NCBI RefSeq assembly: GCF_000373925.1 | Contig: NZ_KB892801.1 | Location: 1-64,000 of the forward strand | Reading direction: 5' to 3' | From: Actinopolymorpha alba DSM 45243 | Lineage (GTDB): Bacteria; Actinomycetota; Actinomycetes; Propionibacteriales; Actinopolymorphaceae | DNA length: 64,000 bases | Shown: piece by piece, positions 50,599-59,347 of the stretch | How the letters are laid out: every line of letters begins with the position of its first letter | Numbering within the stretch: position 1 is the stretch's first letter | The notes under the pieces: generated by a model | What the model was told of the DNA's origin: nothing | The model's database searches: none | What the model saw: only the letters and a program-made list of their open reading frames with translations | Translations under genes and position numbers: made by a program

Positions 50599-50642
50599 AA
50601 GAATTTTGGTCAGATAGCGACGAAAATCCTTCACGATCATGG
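50599..50642. repeat. Intergenic palindromic repeat, family B copy 2
   Basis: Reverse complement of 29069-29112 with 4 mismatches in 44. It is preceded by aatgtgagacagaag, which also occurs at 60120-60134. It lies between the RHH terminator and the end of cydC. Confidence 0.75.
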
Positions 50643-50708
50643 CCCGACCAGCCGGATGCGGCGGAGACGTGCGGAATAGCAGCCTCGCCGTTCGGCTTCC
50701 CGCGGCCC

Positions 50709-52535
50709 CTACAACTCAGGTGTGGCCAGGGGTGAGTGGCGGGTAAGGAGGGCGCTGGAGATCTGCATGGTCGGCGCGTCCGCCCGCACGTTGTCCTTGG
50801 CCGCGGACCGCAGCCACATCCGGCGGTAGGGCCCGTCTGTGTGGATGAGTTCGGTGGGGGCGCCGCGCTGGATCACCCGACCGCCGGCGAGCACGATGAT
50901 CTCGTCAACGACCCCGAGGCCGGCCAGCCGGTGTGTGACGAGCAGGGTGGTCCGTCCCTGCGTGGCAACCAGCAGGTCGCGCATGAGGGCGTCCGCGGTG
51001 GCCTCGTCGACGTGGGCGGTGGGTTCGTCGAGCAGGAGTACGGCGGGATCGGCGAGCAGCGCCCGGGCCAGGGCCAGCCGTTGCCGTTCACCTCCTGAGA
51101 GTCGTACTCCTCGCTCGCCCACCGGAGTGTCAAGGCGGCTTGGCAGCCGGCCCACCCACCGCCACATCCGCGCCTTCTGCAGGGCCTCCGCCAGTTCGCT
51201 CTCGGTCGCGTCAGGACGCGCCAGCAGGAGGTTGTGGCGGATCGTGCTGTCGAACAGGTGCGCGTCCTGCGTACACGCGGCGATCGCCTGCCGCCGCGCG
51301 CCGTCCTCGAGGTCGGCCAGGTCGACGCCAAAGCCGCCGCTGCCCACGAGCCTGATCTGGCCCGACTCCGGCGCGAGGAACCCGAGAAGGGCCGTCACCA
51401 GGGTGCTCTTGCCGGCGCCGCTCTCGCCCACCACCGCGATCCGCCGGCCCGGTGTGAGAGTGAGGTCGAGGTCGTGGAGGGCGGGTGCCGCCGCGCCCGG
51501 CCAGCGGGCGGTGAGTCCTCTGACCTCCAACGACAAGGATCCGAAGGGAACCGGAAGGTGGCCACCCGGAGTGGCCGGGCGCGGGAGGTCGGCGAGCGCT
51601 CGAAGGCGCCCGACGGCCCGCATACCGCGGGAAAGATGTTGCGCCGCGAGCGGCAGCGGCGCGGTGAGTTCGAACGCCGCCAGTGGGGTGAGCACCAGGA
51701 CGGCGAGAACGACGCCGGAGATCCGCCCGGACTGGACAGCGGGAATTCCGACCAGCAACTCGCCCAGCATGGTGAGCCCCAGCGCGGCGGTCGACACGGC
51801 GGCCGCGATTCCGGTGCCGGTGGCGGCCCGCTGCGCCAGGGCGGTGAGCTCGCGGTCCTGGCGGTCAAGGCGGTCGAGCCAACGTCCCGTTGCCCGGTGC
51901 GCGGTCAGGTCGGCCACGCCGTTCAGCAGTTCCACCACCGTCTCCGACAGCGCACCGCGTGCGGGCGCGAGGCTCCGGTCGGCCCGGCCAGCAGCGGCCA
52001 GGACCGCCGCGGGTGCGACGAGACCGGCGACCAGCAGGCCGATGAGGACGACGACGCCGGCCGCTGGGAGCAGTACGCCGATGAGCAGCACGCTCGCGCC
52101 CCCGGTGATCAGGGCGACGGCTACCGGCAGCAGCGAGCGCACGAGAAGGTCCTGCACGGCGTCCACGTCACTCACGACGCGGGCCAGCAGATCGCCGCCG
52201 CGAAGCCGCCCCAGCCCGGCCGGTGCCGCCCGCTCGAGGTCTTCGTACACCGCCACCCTCGTCCGCGCCATCACGCGGAACGCGGCATCGTGGCTGACCA
52301 GGCGTTCGCAGTAACGCAGCACGCCCCGCCCGACGCCGAAGACGCGGACACATGCGATCGCGAGGGCGAGGACCGGCGGTTGCTCGGCTGCCCGGGAGAC
52401 CAGCCAGGCGGCGGTCGCGACGAGCCCGATCGCGCAGCCCAGCGCGGCCGACCCGAGGACCGCGGCCCCGAGCAGGCGGACGACCTCAGGACGCGCTGCC
52501 CGCAGCAGCCACCACAGGTCCTTCGTGTCGATCAC
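50709..52535 (-). CDS. cydC: Thiol reductant ABC exporter subunit CydC
   Basis: 608-aa half-transporter. The membrane domain (about 1-320; LWWLLRAARPEVVRLLGAAV, FGVGRGVLRYCERLVSHDAA) is typical of CydC. The nucleotide-binding domain has Walker A GESGAGKSTLV, CTQDAHLFDSTIRHNLLLAR, signature VRLSGGERQRLALARALLAD and Walker B AVLLLDEPTAHVDE. CydDC exports cysteine and glutathione to the outside and is needed to assemble cytochrome bd. The GTG at 52533-52535 shares GTGA with the cydD stop; the much longer frame upstream is the cydD shadow. cydAB is not in the window. Confidence 0.9.
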   Translation of the reverse strand: MIDTKDLWWLLRAARPEVVRLLGAAVLGSAALGCAIGLVATAAWLVSRAAEQPPVLALAIACVRVFGVGRGVLRYCERLVSHDAAFRVMARTRVAVYEDLERAAPAGLGRLRGGDLLARVVSDVDAVQDLLVRSLLPVAVALITGGASVLLIGVLLPAAGVVVLIGLLVAGLVAPAAVLAAAGRADRSLAPARGALSETVVELLNGVADLTAHRATGRWLDRLDRQDRELTALAQRAATGTGIAAAVSTAALGLTMLGELLVGIPAVQSGRISGVVLAVLVLTPLAAFELTAPLPLAAQHLSRGMRAVGRLRALADLPRPATPGGHLPVPFGSLSLEVRGLTARWPGAAAPALHDLDLTLTPGRRIAVVGESGAGKSTLVTALLGFLAPESGQIRLVGSGGFGVDLADLEDGARRQAIAACTQDAHLFDSTIRHNLLLARPDATESELAEALQKARMWRWVGRLPSRLDTPVGERGVRLSGGERQRLALARALLADPAVLLLDEPTAHVDEATADALMRDLLVATQGRTTLLVTHRLAGLGVVDEIIVLAGGRVIQRGAPTELIHTDGPYRRMWLRSAAKDNVRADAPTMQISSALLTRHSPLATPEL

Positions 52536-54199
52536 GCCGCCACCCCCACGTGGTCGAGGCGTACGACGTGCTGGCAGAGGCGCAGCAGACCGGGCCGGTG
52601 AGTAACGAGGACGACGGTCCGGCCGACCAGTAGTCGCGGGAAGGTCGCGAGCAGCGCCGCCTCCGTCTCGGGATCGACGCCTTCGGTGGGTTCGTCGAGC
52701 AGGAGAAGGGGAGCGTCGCTGAGGAGCGCGCGGGCAAGGGCGATCCGGCGCCGTTGGCCGGCCGACACGCCGTACCCACGCTCGCCGAGTTCCAGGGTGA
52801 GGGGTACGTCGACGGCGGCGGCTCGCGCGATGGCGGCGACGGTGGAGTCGTCGACCTGCGGATGGCGCAGCCGGATGTTGTCGGCGACCGTACCGGCGAA
52901 GAGCACGGGGTCCTGGGGCAGCCATCCGACGCGGGCCCGCCAGGCGTCGAGGTCGAGGTCGGCCAGGTCGTGTCCGTTGACAAGGACCCGCCCGCTGTCC
53001 GGCGTGACGAACCCGAGCAGGAGCCCGAGGACCGTGGACTTGCCGGCTCCGCTGGGTGCGACCAGCCCCGTGACCTGCCCGGGCGTGAACTCCAGCGACA
53101 ACCGGTCGAGCAGCGGGTGCGCGCGGTCGGAGCCCAGCACCGTCACGTCGTCCAGACGGATGAGCGCACTGCGCGGATCGGCGGCCGGCCCGCCAGCGTG
53201 GTCGCTCCGCCGGCGGTCGGTGGTGCCCTGACCGACGCCAGCGGCGTCCTGCTCGAGTACGTCGAAGACCTGGCCCGCGGCGGCCAGCCCCTCGACGCTC
53301 GCGTGGTAGTGCGCGGCGGCCTGCCGCAGCGGAAGGTAGGCCTCGGGGGCGACGATCAGGACGAGCAGCGCGGTCCGCAGGTCGAGCTGACCGTCGACCA
53401 GCCGCAGCCCCACTCCCACGGCCACCATCGCGACCGACAAGGTGGCGAGGAGTTCGAGGACGAACGACGACAGGAACGCCAACCGCAGGGTCGACAGGCT
53501 CGCCCGGCGTTGCTGGTCGGCCAGCTTGCGGATCATGGTGACCTGCGCGCGGGAACGCCCGAACGCCTTGAGCGTGCCGAGCCCCGACAGGATGTCCAGG
53601 AAATGGTGCGCGAGGGCCTGCAGGGTGGTCCACTGGCGATCCATGCGCCGCCTGCTGACAACACCGACGAGCACCATGAACGCCGGGATGAGCGGCACGG
53701 TCAGGATCACGACCAGCGCGCTCGTCTGGTCCGCCGCCAGCAGCGTTCCGGCGACGGCGAGCGGGATCAGGCCGGCGAGGACCAGCTGCGGCAGGTAGCG
53801 CGCGAAGTATCCGTCCAGCGCGTCGACGCCGCGGCTCGCGAGGGTCGCCAACTCACCGCTGCGTTCGCCGGACAGCCAGCGGGGTCCGAGGCGTACCACG
53901 TGGTGGAGGAGAAGCTGACGCAACTCCTTCTTGACGGCGGCGGAGGTACGCTGCGCCGCCCACTCCGTCGCGAACGCCAGGCCCGCCCGGGCGGCGACGA
54001 CAAGTACCAGCAGCCCGAGCGGCCCGGCGAGTGCCGCGAGTCCGCGGTCGTCGAGGAACGCCGCGCTGATCATCGTGGCCAGCAGCGCTGCCTGAGCGAG
54101 GACGAGGCCGGCTTGAGCGATGCCGATGCCGACCGTGGTGCCGAGGTGAGCACGCCCGGCCCGCGCATGCCGGAGCAGGCGGGGGTCAAAGGGGCGCAT
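52532..54199 (-). CDS. cydD: Thiol reductant ABC exporter subunit CydD
   Basis: 555-aa partner of CydC. The membrane domain includes VRLGPRWLSGERSGELATLA and FLDILSGLGTLKAFGRSRAQ, the latter characteristic of CydD. The nucleotide-binding domain has APSGAGKSTVLGLLLGF, WLPQDPVLFAGTVADNIRLR, signature GVSAGQRRRIALARALLSD (the usual LSGGQ is VSAGQ) and LLLLDEPTEGVDPE. The ATG is at 54197-54199. It is the first gene of the pair and diverges from a second ABC exporter system 420 bp away. Confidence 0.9.
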   Translation of the reverse strand: MRPFDPRLLRHARAGRAHLGTTVGIGIAQAGLVLAQAALLATMISAAFLDDRGLAALAGPLGLLVLVVAARAGLAFATEWAAQRTSAAVKKELRQLLLHHVVRLGPRWLSGERSGELATLASRGVDALDGYFARYLPQLVLAGLIPLAVAGTLLAADQTSALVVILTVPLIPAFMVLVGVVSRRRMDRQWTTLQALAHHFLDILSGLGTLKAFGRSRAQVTMIRKLADQQRRASLSTLRLAFLSSFVLELLATLSVAMVAVGVGLRLVDGQLDLRTALLVLIVAPEAYLPLRQAAAHYHASVEGLAAAGQVFDVLEQDAAGVGQGTTDRRRSDHAGGPAADPRSALIRLDDVTVLGSDRAHPLLDRLSLEFTPGQVTGLVAPSGAGKSTVLGLLLGFVTPDSGRVLVNGHDLADLDLDAWRARVGWLPQDPVLFAGTVADNIRLRHPQVDDSTVAAIARAAAVDVPLTLELGERGYGVSAGQRRRIALARALLSDAPLLLLDEPTEGVDPETEAALLATFPRLLVGRTVVLVTHRPGLLRLCQHVVRLDHVGVAA

Positions 54200-54618
54200 C
54201 AGGCCGCCTCAGGCGGACTGAGGGTCGCGGCAGGGGCGGGCCCCATCTTTGATAGGGGCCGGAACGGCGCAAGGTACGCCGATACGGATGCGGTGTGCAC
54301 AGTGCGGCCGAACTCCGGGTCGATGGTCGGGGTCAGTCGGGTGGAGCGTAAGGAACGCTGTGATCATGCTCGGCGCGACGGCCGTCGTCATCCCCGTGGT
54401 GGCCCGGACCTCGCTGCGGATGGACAATTCACTTCACGTACTTAGAGGGCTACAGACCGTACCAGTTCTGGAAGAGATCCGCCGCCGCTGCCACAGCCAC
54501 TCACGCGGCCGCCAGCGACGACGGCGCGCGGTAAATGGGGTGCGGGGCCGCCGCGCCGTCGCCCAGAGTGGCCTGGCTGGTCCTCTGCCCGCCAGCCCAA
54601 ACCCGGGAGGCACCCGCC
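54200..54618. promoter_or_regulatory. Divergent intergenic region between two ABC transporter operons
   Basis: 419 bp with no convincing gene. A small palindrome ccgcctcaggcgg lies near 54204-54216, just before cydD. Open frames on the plus strand here are high-GC extensions of the exporter gene without a fitting ribosome-binding site. A Rex-like ttgtgaa site for redox control of cydDC was looked for and not found. Confidence 0.45.
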
Positions 54619-56460
54619 GTGCAGGTCCCGTTCTTCACCTCGGTCCGCCTCCTCGTCTCCACGATCCTCCGTACCACTCCCGCCCGCTCGTCGGCGTTCC
54701 TCGTCCTTGCGGTGGTCACCGGGCTGCTCCCTCCCGCGGTGATCGCGGCAAGTGGGCTCGCCGTGGCGCGGGCGCCGGCCGCCGTCGACGCCGGGCTCGG
54801 CTCGCCGGAAGGCCAGCGACTGCTCGCCGCTCTGGTGCTCGTCGGCGTCTTCTTCGCGGCCGGCCAGGCGCTCGGGCCGGTCCGGAACGCGCTGGGCACG
54901 TCCATCGGTTCGGCGGTCGTCCACCACCTGCGTCAGCGCCTCCTCGCCGCCACGCTCGCACCCGCGGGCATCGGCCATCTCGAGGACCCCGAGGTGGCCG
55001 ACGAGATCCAGCGCGGGCGCGAGATCGAGTGGGACGTCGGCCCGATGACCCGGATCGTCGAGGAGTTCGGCCGGGTGGTCACTTCCGTCACGACGGCCCT
55101 CGGCGGATCGGTCCTGCTGGTCGGTCTCGCCTGGTGGGCGCCGCTTGTGCTGCTCGGGTCGGTCGGGCTGATCCACCTGTGGATGCACGACGACGAACGG
55201 CTCGAGACCGACCAGAAGGAGGAGTACACCATCCTCCAGAGGCGGGCGGACTACTTCCGTGACCTCGCGCTGGATCCGCCGGCGGCGAAGGAGACCCGGT
55301 TGTTCGGTCTGGTCGACTTCCTCGCCGGTGAGGCCCGGCGCCATCGACTGGATTTCCTCTCCCATCTGTGGCGGGCCCGTCGCGCCCAACGAGGACCCGT
55401 CCTGCGCGCGCTGGCGACGGTCGCGGTCGCGAACCTGGCCGTGTTCGGGTGGCTTGCCGCGCAGACCCTCGCTGGACAGGTGAGCGCGGGTGAACTGACC
55501 GTCTACGTCCAGGCGATCCTGGCCGTGACGGTCGTCGGCGACATCGAGCTGTGGTGGGCCTACCAGGGAGCCGCCGCCATCCCGCACATCCTCAGGTTGG
55601 AGCGGGTGACGCTGACACCGCGGACGCGGCTTTCTGGCTCGGCTTCCGCGGCTGGAACGCCGGCAGGGGAGGTGCGGTTCGCCGGCGTACGTTTCAGCTA
55701 TCCCGATGCCGCGCAACCCGTCCTTGACGGTCTGGAGCTCACCATCCCGGCAGGTGGGTCCCTCGCGATCGTGGGGGAGAACGGCGCTGGCAAGACGACC
55801 TTGCTCAAGCTGCTCGCCCGGTTGTACGACCCGGATGAGGGCGCGATCCTCGTCGATGGCCGGGACCTACGGGAGTACGCGCCGAACTCCTGGCGGAGCC
55901 AGATCTCCGTTGTTTTCCAGGACTTCGTGCGCTACGAGCTCACCGCCCGCGACAACGTTGCCTTCGGGCGTCCGGGTGAGCTCGACGGTGACGAGGCACT
56001 GCACGCGGCGGCCCGCCGGGCGGGTGCGCTCGATCTGATCGAGGGGCTGCCGTCGGGATGGGACACCGTGCTCGCTCGGCAGTACCGCGGTGGCAGCGAC
56101 CTGTCCGGCGGCCAGTGGCAGCGGATCGCGCTCGCCCGGGCGTTGCGCGCGACGCAGGGCGGGGCGCGCCTGCTGGTCCTCGACGAGCCCACCGCCAACC
56201 TTGATGTGCGTGCCGAGGTCGAACTCTTCGAGAGCCTCCTCCAGGACAAGGGCGGCGCGGGAATCCCTGCCGGTACGACCACTCTGCTGGTCACCCACCG
56301 GTTGTCGAGCGTGCGGCACGTCGACCGGATCTGTGTGTTGAGCGGCGGCCGGGTGATTGAGGACGGGTCCCACGAGGAACTGCTCGCCGCCGGAGGTGCG
56401 TACGCACGGATGTTCCGCCTGCAGGCTGACAGGTTCACGAGCGGAGTGAGCAATGCCTGA
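54619..56460 (+). CDS. ABC exporter subunit 1 (TMD-NBD half transporter)
   Basis: 613-aa half-transporter. The membrane domain spans about 10-330; FQDFVRYELTARDNVAFG marks the Q-loop. The nucleotide-binding domain has VGENGAGKTTLLKLLARLYD, signature GSDLSGGQWQRIALARALRA and LLVLDEPTANLDVRAE. The SGGQWQ signature and the VRYELT-type Q-loop are features of lantibiotic/peptide exporters such as NisT and of related actinobacterial pairs. The GTG at 54619 follows gggaggcacc. The stop overlaps the next gene by 8 bp. No peptide precursor gene was recognised beside it, so the cargo is unknown. Confidence 0.88.
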   Translation: MQVPFFTSVRLLVSTILRTTPARSSAFLVLAVVTGLLPPAVIAASGLAVARAPAAVDAGLGSPEGQRLLAALVLVGVFFAAGQALGPVRNALGTSIGSAVVHHLRQRLLAATLAPAGIGHLEDPEVADEIQRGREIEWDVGPMTRIVEEFGRVVTSVTTALGGSVLLVGLAWWAPLVLLGSVGLIHLWMHDDERLETDQKEEYTILQRRADYFRDLALDPPAAKETRLFGLVDFLAGEARRHRLDFLSHLWRARRAQRGPVLRALATVAVANLAVFGWLAAQTLAGQVSAGELTVYVQAILAVTVVGDIELWWAYQGAAAIPHILRLERVTLTPRTRLSGSASAAGTPAGEVRFAGVRFSYPDAAQPVLDGLELTIPAGGSLAIVGENGAGKTTLLKLLARLYDPDEGAILVDGRDLREYAPNSWRSQISVVFQDFVRYELTARDNVAFGRPGELDGDEALHAAARRAGALDLIEGLPSGWDTVLARQYRGGSDLSGGQWQRIALARALRATQGGARLLVLDEPTANLDVRAEVELFESLLQDKGGAGIPAGTTTLLVTHRLSSVRHVDRICVLSGGRVIEDGSHEELLAAGGAYARMFRLQADRFTSGVSNA

Positions 56461-58345
56461 ACGACACGCGGCTGAAGGTGGCAAGGAAGCCTTGCCTGGG
56501 CTGTTCCGCACGCTGGTCTACGTCGTCTGGACGGCGTTCCGCTCTGATCGGCGGATCGCGGTGGCGGCGCTCGGGCTCATTCCGCTGGCCTGGTTGACCG
56601 GCACGGTCTTCGCGTGGTGGCTCAAGTTGCTGGTGGACGCGGCCCTCGACCACGACCGCGATGCCATCGTCTTCGCGGTCGCCGGACTGGTGATCAGCCA
56701 GGTGGCCGGTTGGGCGAGCAGCGCGATCGGGAGGCGCCTGAACCGCACCTTCCGGGAGAAGGCCGGTGCCACTCTGGAGACCGAGCTGATCCGCAGGTCC
56801 GCGGGCACGCCCACGATCCAGCACCTGGAACGCCCCGAGTATCTCGACAAGCTCGATCCGCTGCGAAAGGAAACCTGGATCGTCCACTGGACGCTTGAAT
56901 CGTTGGCCGAAACGCTTGGCGTGGTCGCCCAGACCGCCCTCACGATCGGGTTGCTCGCCAGTGTCCATCCGGCGCTCGTACTGCTGCCGGTCTTCGGCGT
57001 ACCCGCACTGCTGGTGGGCCGAGCGTCGGCGATCCGCGAGCGCTCCGCACAGGAGGCGATGGGCGAAGATCGGCGGCGTCAACGACACCTTGTCAACCTG
57101 GGAACGAATGCCTCGCCAGGTAAGGAGATCCGGGTCTTCGGGCTGGCGGACCAGCTGCTCGCACTGAGCGGTGCGGCGTGGCGGCGCGAGCATGCGATCC
57201 GTACCCGCGTGGCGTGGCTCGGTGCGGGCTGGCAGGCGTTCGCGTCGGCGTTCTTCGCGGTCGGTTTCGTCGGTGCGCTCCTGCTGGTAGCGGCGGGAGT
57301 GGCGTCCGGCCAGGCGAGCGTGGGTGACTTCGCGCTCGCACTGGTGTTGGCGGCTACGATGAGCGCCAACCTCAGGGTCGCGGTCGGCATGTTCGAGTGG
57401 TTGGTTGGGTGCCTGGCGATCGGAGCCCGCTATCTGTGGCTGGTCGACCATGCGCGGGAGGAAGACCGCCGGAGAACCGCTCAGTTGCCAGGTCGGTCGA
57501 CGGCCGGATCGGTCAAGCTGGTCAAGTCGGTTGAGCCGGTTGCTCCGGCCGTTCCGGCCATTCCGGCCCGCCTGCGGGTGGGAATCGAGGTGCGCGACCT
57601 CAGCTTCCGCTATCCCGGAACGCCCAGCCTGATCCTTGACAAGGTGTCCTTGACGCTACCGGCGGGCAGTGTCGTAGCGTTCGTCGGAGACAACGGTGCC
57701 GGCAAGACGACGTTCGTCAAACTGCTGTGCGGGATGTACGAACCCACCGAGGGCGGCATCTTCGTCGACGGTCACGATCTCGCCGGCCTCGACCTGCGCA
57801 GCTGGCGCGAACGTTGCACCGGTGCGTTCCAGGATCACGCGAGGTTCGAACTCGCCCTGGGCGAGGCCGTCATGCTCGGGGACCTTCGACGACGCGACGA
57901 TCCCGAGGCTGCCCATCGCGCGCTGGCGGCGGCGGGCGCCGCGGACCTGGCCCAATCGCTGCCGGACGGACTTCGTACCCAGCTCGGCGCGACCTGGCCG
58001 GGTGGCACCGAACTCTCAGGCGGGCAATGGCAGAAGGTCGCGCTGGCCCGTGGCCTGATGCGCGAGGAGCCGTTGCTCACGGTCCTCGACGAGCCGACCG
58101 CGAGCCTGGATGCCCAGACCGAGGACACGCTCTTCGCGCGGTACGCCGCGGCGGCGCGCAGGGAACGAAACGCCAACGGAGTCACGCTTCTCGTCTCGCA
58201 CCGGTTCTCCACGGTCCGCAGTGCCGACCACATCGTGGTGCTTTCCGGCGGGACCGTCGTGGAGTACGGCACCCACGACGAGCTGATCGACCGGGCCGGT
58301 ACATACGCCGAGCTCTATGAGCTGCAGGCGCGGGGATATCGCTAA
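56453..58345 (+). CDS. ABC exporter subunit 2 (TMD-NBD half transporter)
   Basis: 630-aa partner of the preceding subunit. IAVAALGLIPLAWLTGTVFA is TM1. The nucleotide-binding domain has VGDNGAGKTTFVKLLCGMYE, GAFQDHARFELALGEAVMLG, signature GTELSGGQWQKVALARGLMR and LLTVLDEPTASLDAQTE. A repeat-like VKLVKSVEPVAPAVPAIPAR linker joins the domains. The ATG lies 8 bp inside the end of subunit 1, so a heterodimer is very likely. The phosphatase gene starts 17 bp after it. Confidence 0.9.
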   Translation: MPERHAAEGGKEALPGLFRTLVYVVWTAFRSDRRIAVAALGLIPLAWLTGTVFAWWLKLLVDAALDHDRDAIVFAVAGLVISQVAGWASSAIGRRLNRTFREKAGATLETELIRRSAGTPTIQHLERPEYLDKLDPLRKETWIVHWTLESLAETLGVVAQTALTIGLLASVHPALVLLPVFGVPALLVGRASAIRERSAQEAMGEDRRRQRHLVNLGTNASPGKEIRVFGLADQLLALSGAAWRREHAIRTRVAWLGAGWQAFASAFFAVGFVGALLLVAAGVASGQASVGDFALALVLAATMSANLRVAVGMFEWLVGCLAIGARYLWLVDHAREEDRRRTAQLPGRSTAGSVKLVKSVEPVAPAVPAIPARLRVGIEVRDLSFRYPGTPSLILDKVSLTLPAGSVVAFVGDNGAGKTTFVKLLCGMYEPTEGGIFVDGHDLAGLDLRSWRERCTGAFQDHARFELALGEAVMLGDLRRRDDPEAAHRALAAAGAADLAQSLPDGLRTQLGATWPGGTELSGGQWQKVALARGLMREEPLLTVLDEPTASLDAQTEDTLFARYAAAARRERNANGVTLLVSHRFSTVRSADHIVVLSGGTVVEYGTHDELIDRAGTYAELYELQARGYR

Positions 58346-58361
58346 GGCTTAGGCTCGCCGT

Positions 58362-58793
58362 GTGACGGCATTGTGGGAGCCGACGGCGGCGGGCGTACTC
58401 GAGTTGCCCTCGGGCAGGTTGGTGCGCGGGCGCGGACTTCGCCGACCGTTGCCGGAAGGTCCGTTGCCCACGTTCGCGCTCTATCTGTTGGGACGCCGGC
58501 CACCCCGGGTCAGCTGGGAGAGCCGATGGATCCGGTGGCCCGACTTCTGGCTGCCGTCCGACCGCGCGGCGATGGCTGAGGCCTTACGGGAAGCGTTGGC
58601 ACGCGCCGATGGCGAACGCGTCGAGATCGCCTGCGCCGGCGGACACGGAAGGACCGGCACGGCTCTGGCCTGCCTCGCTGTCCTCGACGGCGTACCCCCG
58701 CACCATGCCGTCGGCTACGTACGCAGGCACTACGCGGCGCGCGCCGTCGAGACGCCCTGGCAACGCCGCTTCGTCGCCCGCTTCCAGCCCTGA
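58362..58793 (+). CDS. Small Cys-based protein phosphatase-like protein
   Basis: 143-aa protein with VEIACAGGHGRTGTALACLA, a CxxxxxR(T) P-loop of the dual-specificity/tyrosine phosphatase fold (CAGGHGRTG, near residues 90-98). FWLPSDRAAMAEALREALAR precedes it, where the general-acid Asp loop would be (WPDFW). The GTG at 58362 is 17 bp after the ABC exporter, so it may belong to that operon. Substrate unknown; a phosphoprotein or a phosphosugar are both possible. Confidence 0.8.
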   Translation: MTALWEPTAAGVLELPSGRLVRGRGLRRPLPEGPLPTFALYLLGRRPPRVSWESRWIRWPDFWLPSDRAAMAEALREALARADGERVEIACAGGHGRTGTALACLAVLDGVPPHHAVGYVRRHYAARAVETPWQRRFVARFQP

Positions 58794-58828
58794 CCCGGCC
58801 GCGGCGCTGACGTCGTCCTCGTCAGTCG

Positions 58829-59314
58829 TCAGAGGTAGGTGTGGTCCTCGGCTGCCTCGCGGGCCTCGTGACCGGGCCGCGGGGGAGGGAGTTCGTCATC
58901 GGGCAGGCGCTCCCTGGACGCCGGGTGCTCGACGAGGGCGAGGACCCGGCTGGCCATGAAGCGGGCGGTCCTGACTGCTGTGCCCCCGCGCGTCACCTCG
59001 CTCACCTCGACGATGCCGCGTCCGGTGGTGATCTCCACGCGCCGGCCGTTGCGGGTGGCGGTGACGTCGTACGTACGCGTCTGGCCGCCCGCGTCGATGA
59101 CAATCTCAACCCGATCGCCCCTCATTCTTCGATAGTCGTCGATCCTCGCGCAGTCGTCCAGGGGTCGACCCGCTGGCAGCAAGCGGCCGAATCGGCCGTA
59201 CGGCTTCAGCCCGGCGATCCGGCCGATTAGCTTGCGAATCCGGCGGGGCCGCTCGCGGGGGAGTTTCGCGGCTGAATTCCTCGTCGAGTCCGCCAGCGTT
59301 TCGTCGAGGTTCAT
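58829..59314 (-). CDS. Conserved hypothetical protein
   Basis: 161-aa protein not recognised as a named family. The core RVEIVIDAGGQTRTYDVTAT then NGRRVEITTGRGIVEVSEVT and ARFMASRVLALVEHP is a compact beta-rich unit that looks conserved. The N-terminal 60 residues are basic (RERPRRIRKLIGRIAGLKPY). The ATG at 59312-59314 is in a direct repeat (gttcgtcgaggttca region); the ATG at 59126 (MRGDRVEIVID) is an alternative start that keeps only the core. It is convergent with the phosphatase. Confidence 0.6.
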   Translation of the reverse strand: MNLDETLADSTRNSAAKLPRERPRRIRKLIGRIAGLKPYGRFGRLLPAGRPLDDCARIDDYRRMRGDRVEIVIDAGGQTRTYDVTATRNGRRVEITTGRGIVEVSEVTRGGTAVRTARFMASRVLALVEHPASRERLPDDELPPPRPGHEAREAAEDHTYL

Positions 59315-59347
59315 GGAGTTCGTCGAGGTTCAAGGAGGCAGGCCAGC

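Noticed and set aside
52754-54445. 563-codon plus-strand frame opposite cydD
   Set aside because: Shadow of cydD; rich in Gln, Glu and Arg with no domain.
54249-54618. Precursor peptide gene upstream of the NisT-like exporter
   Set aside because: The plus-strand frame around the ATG at 54365 runs on without a stop into the exporter region and has no leader/core pattern.
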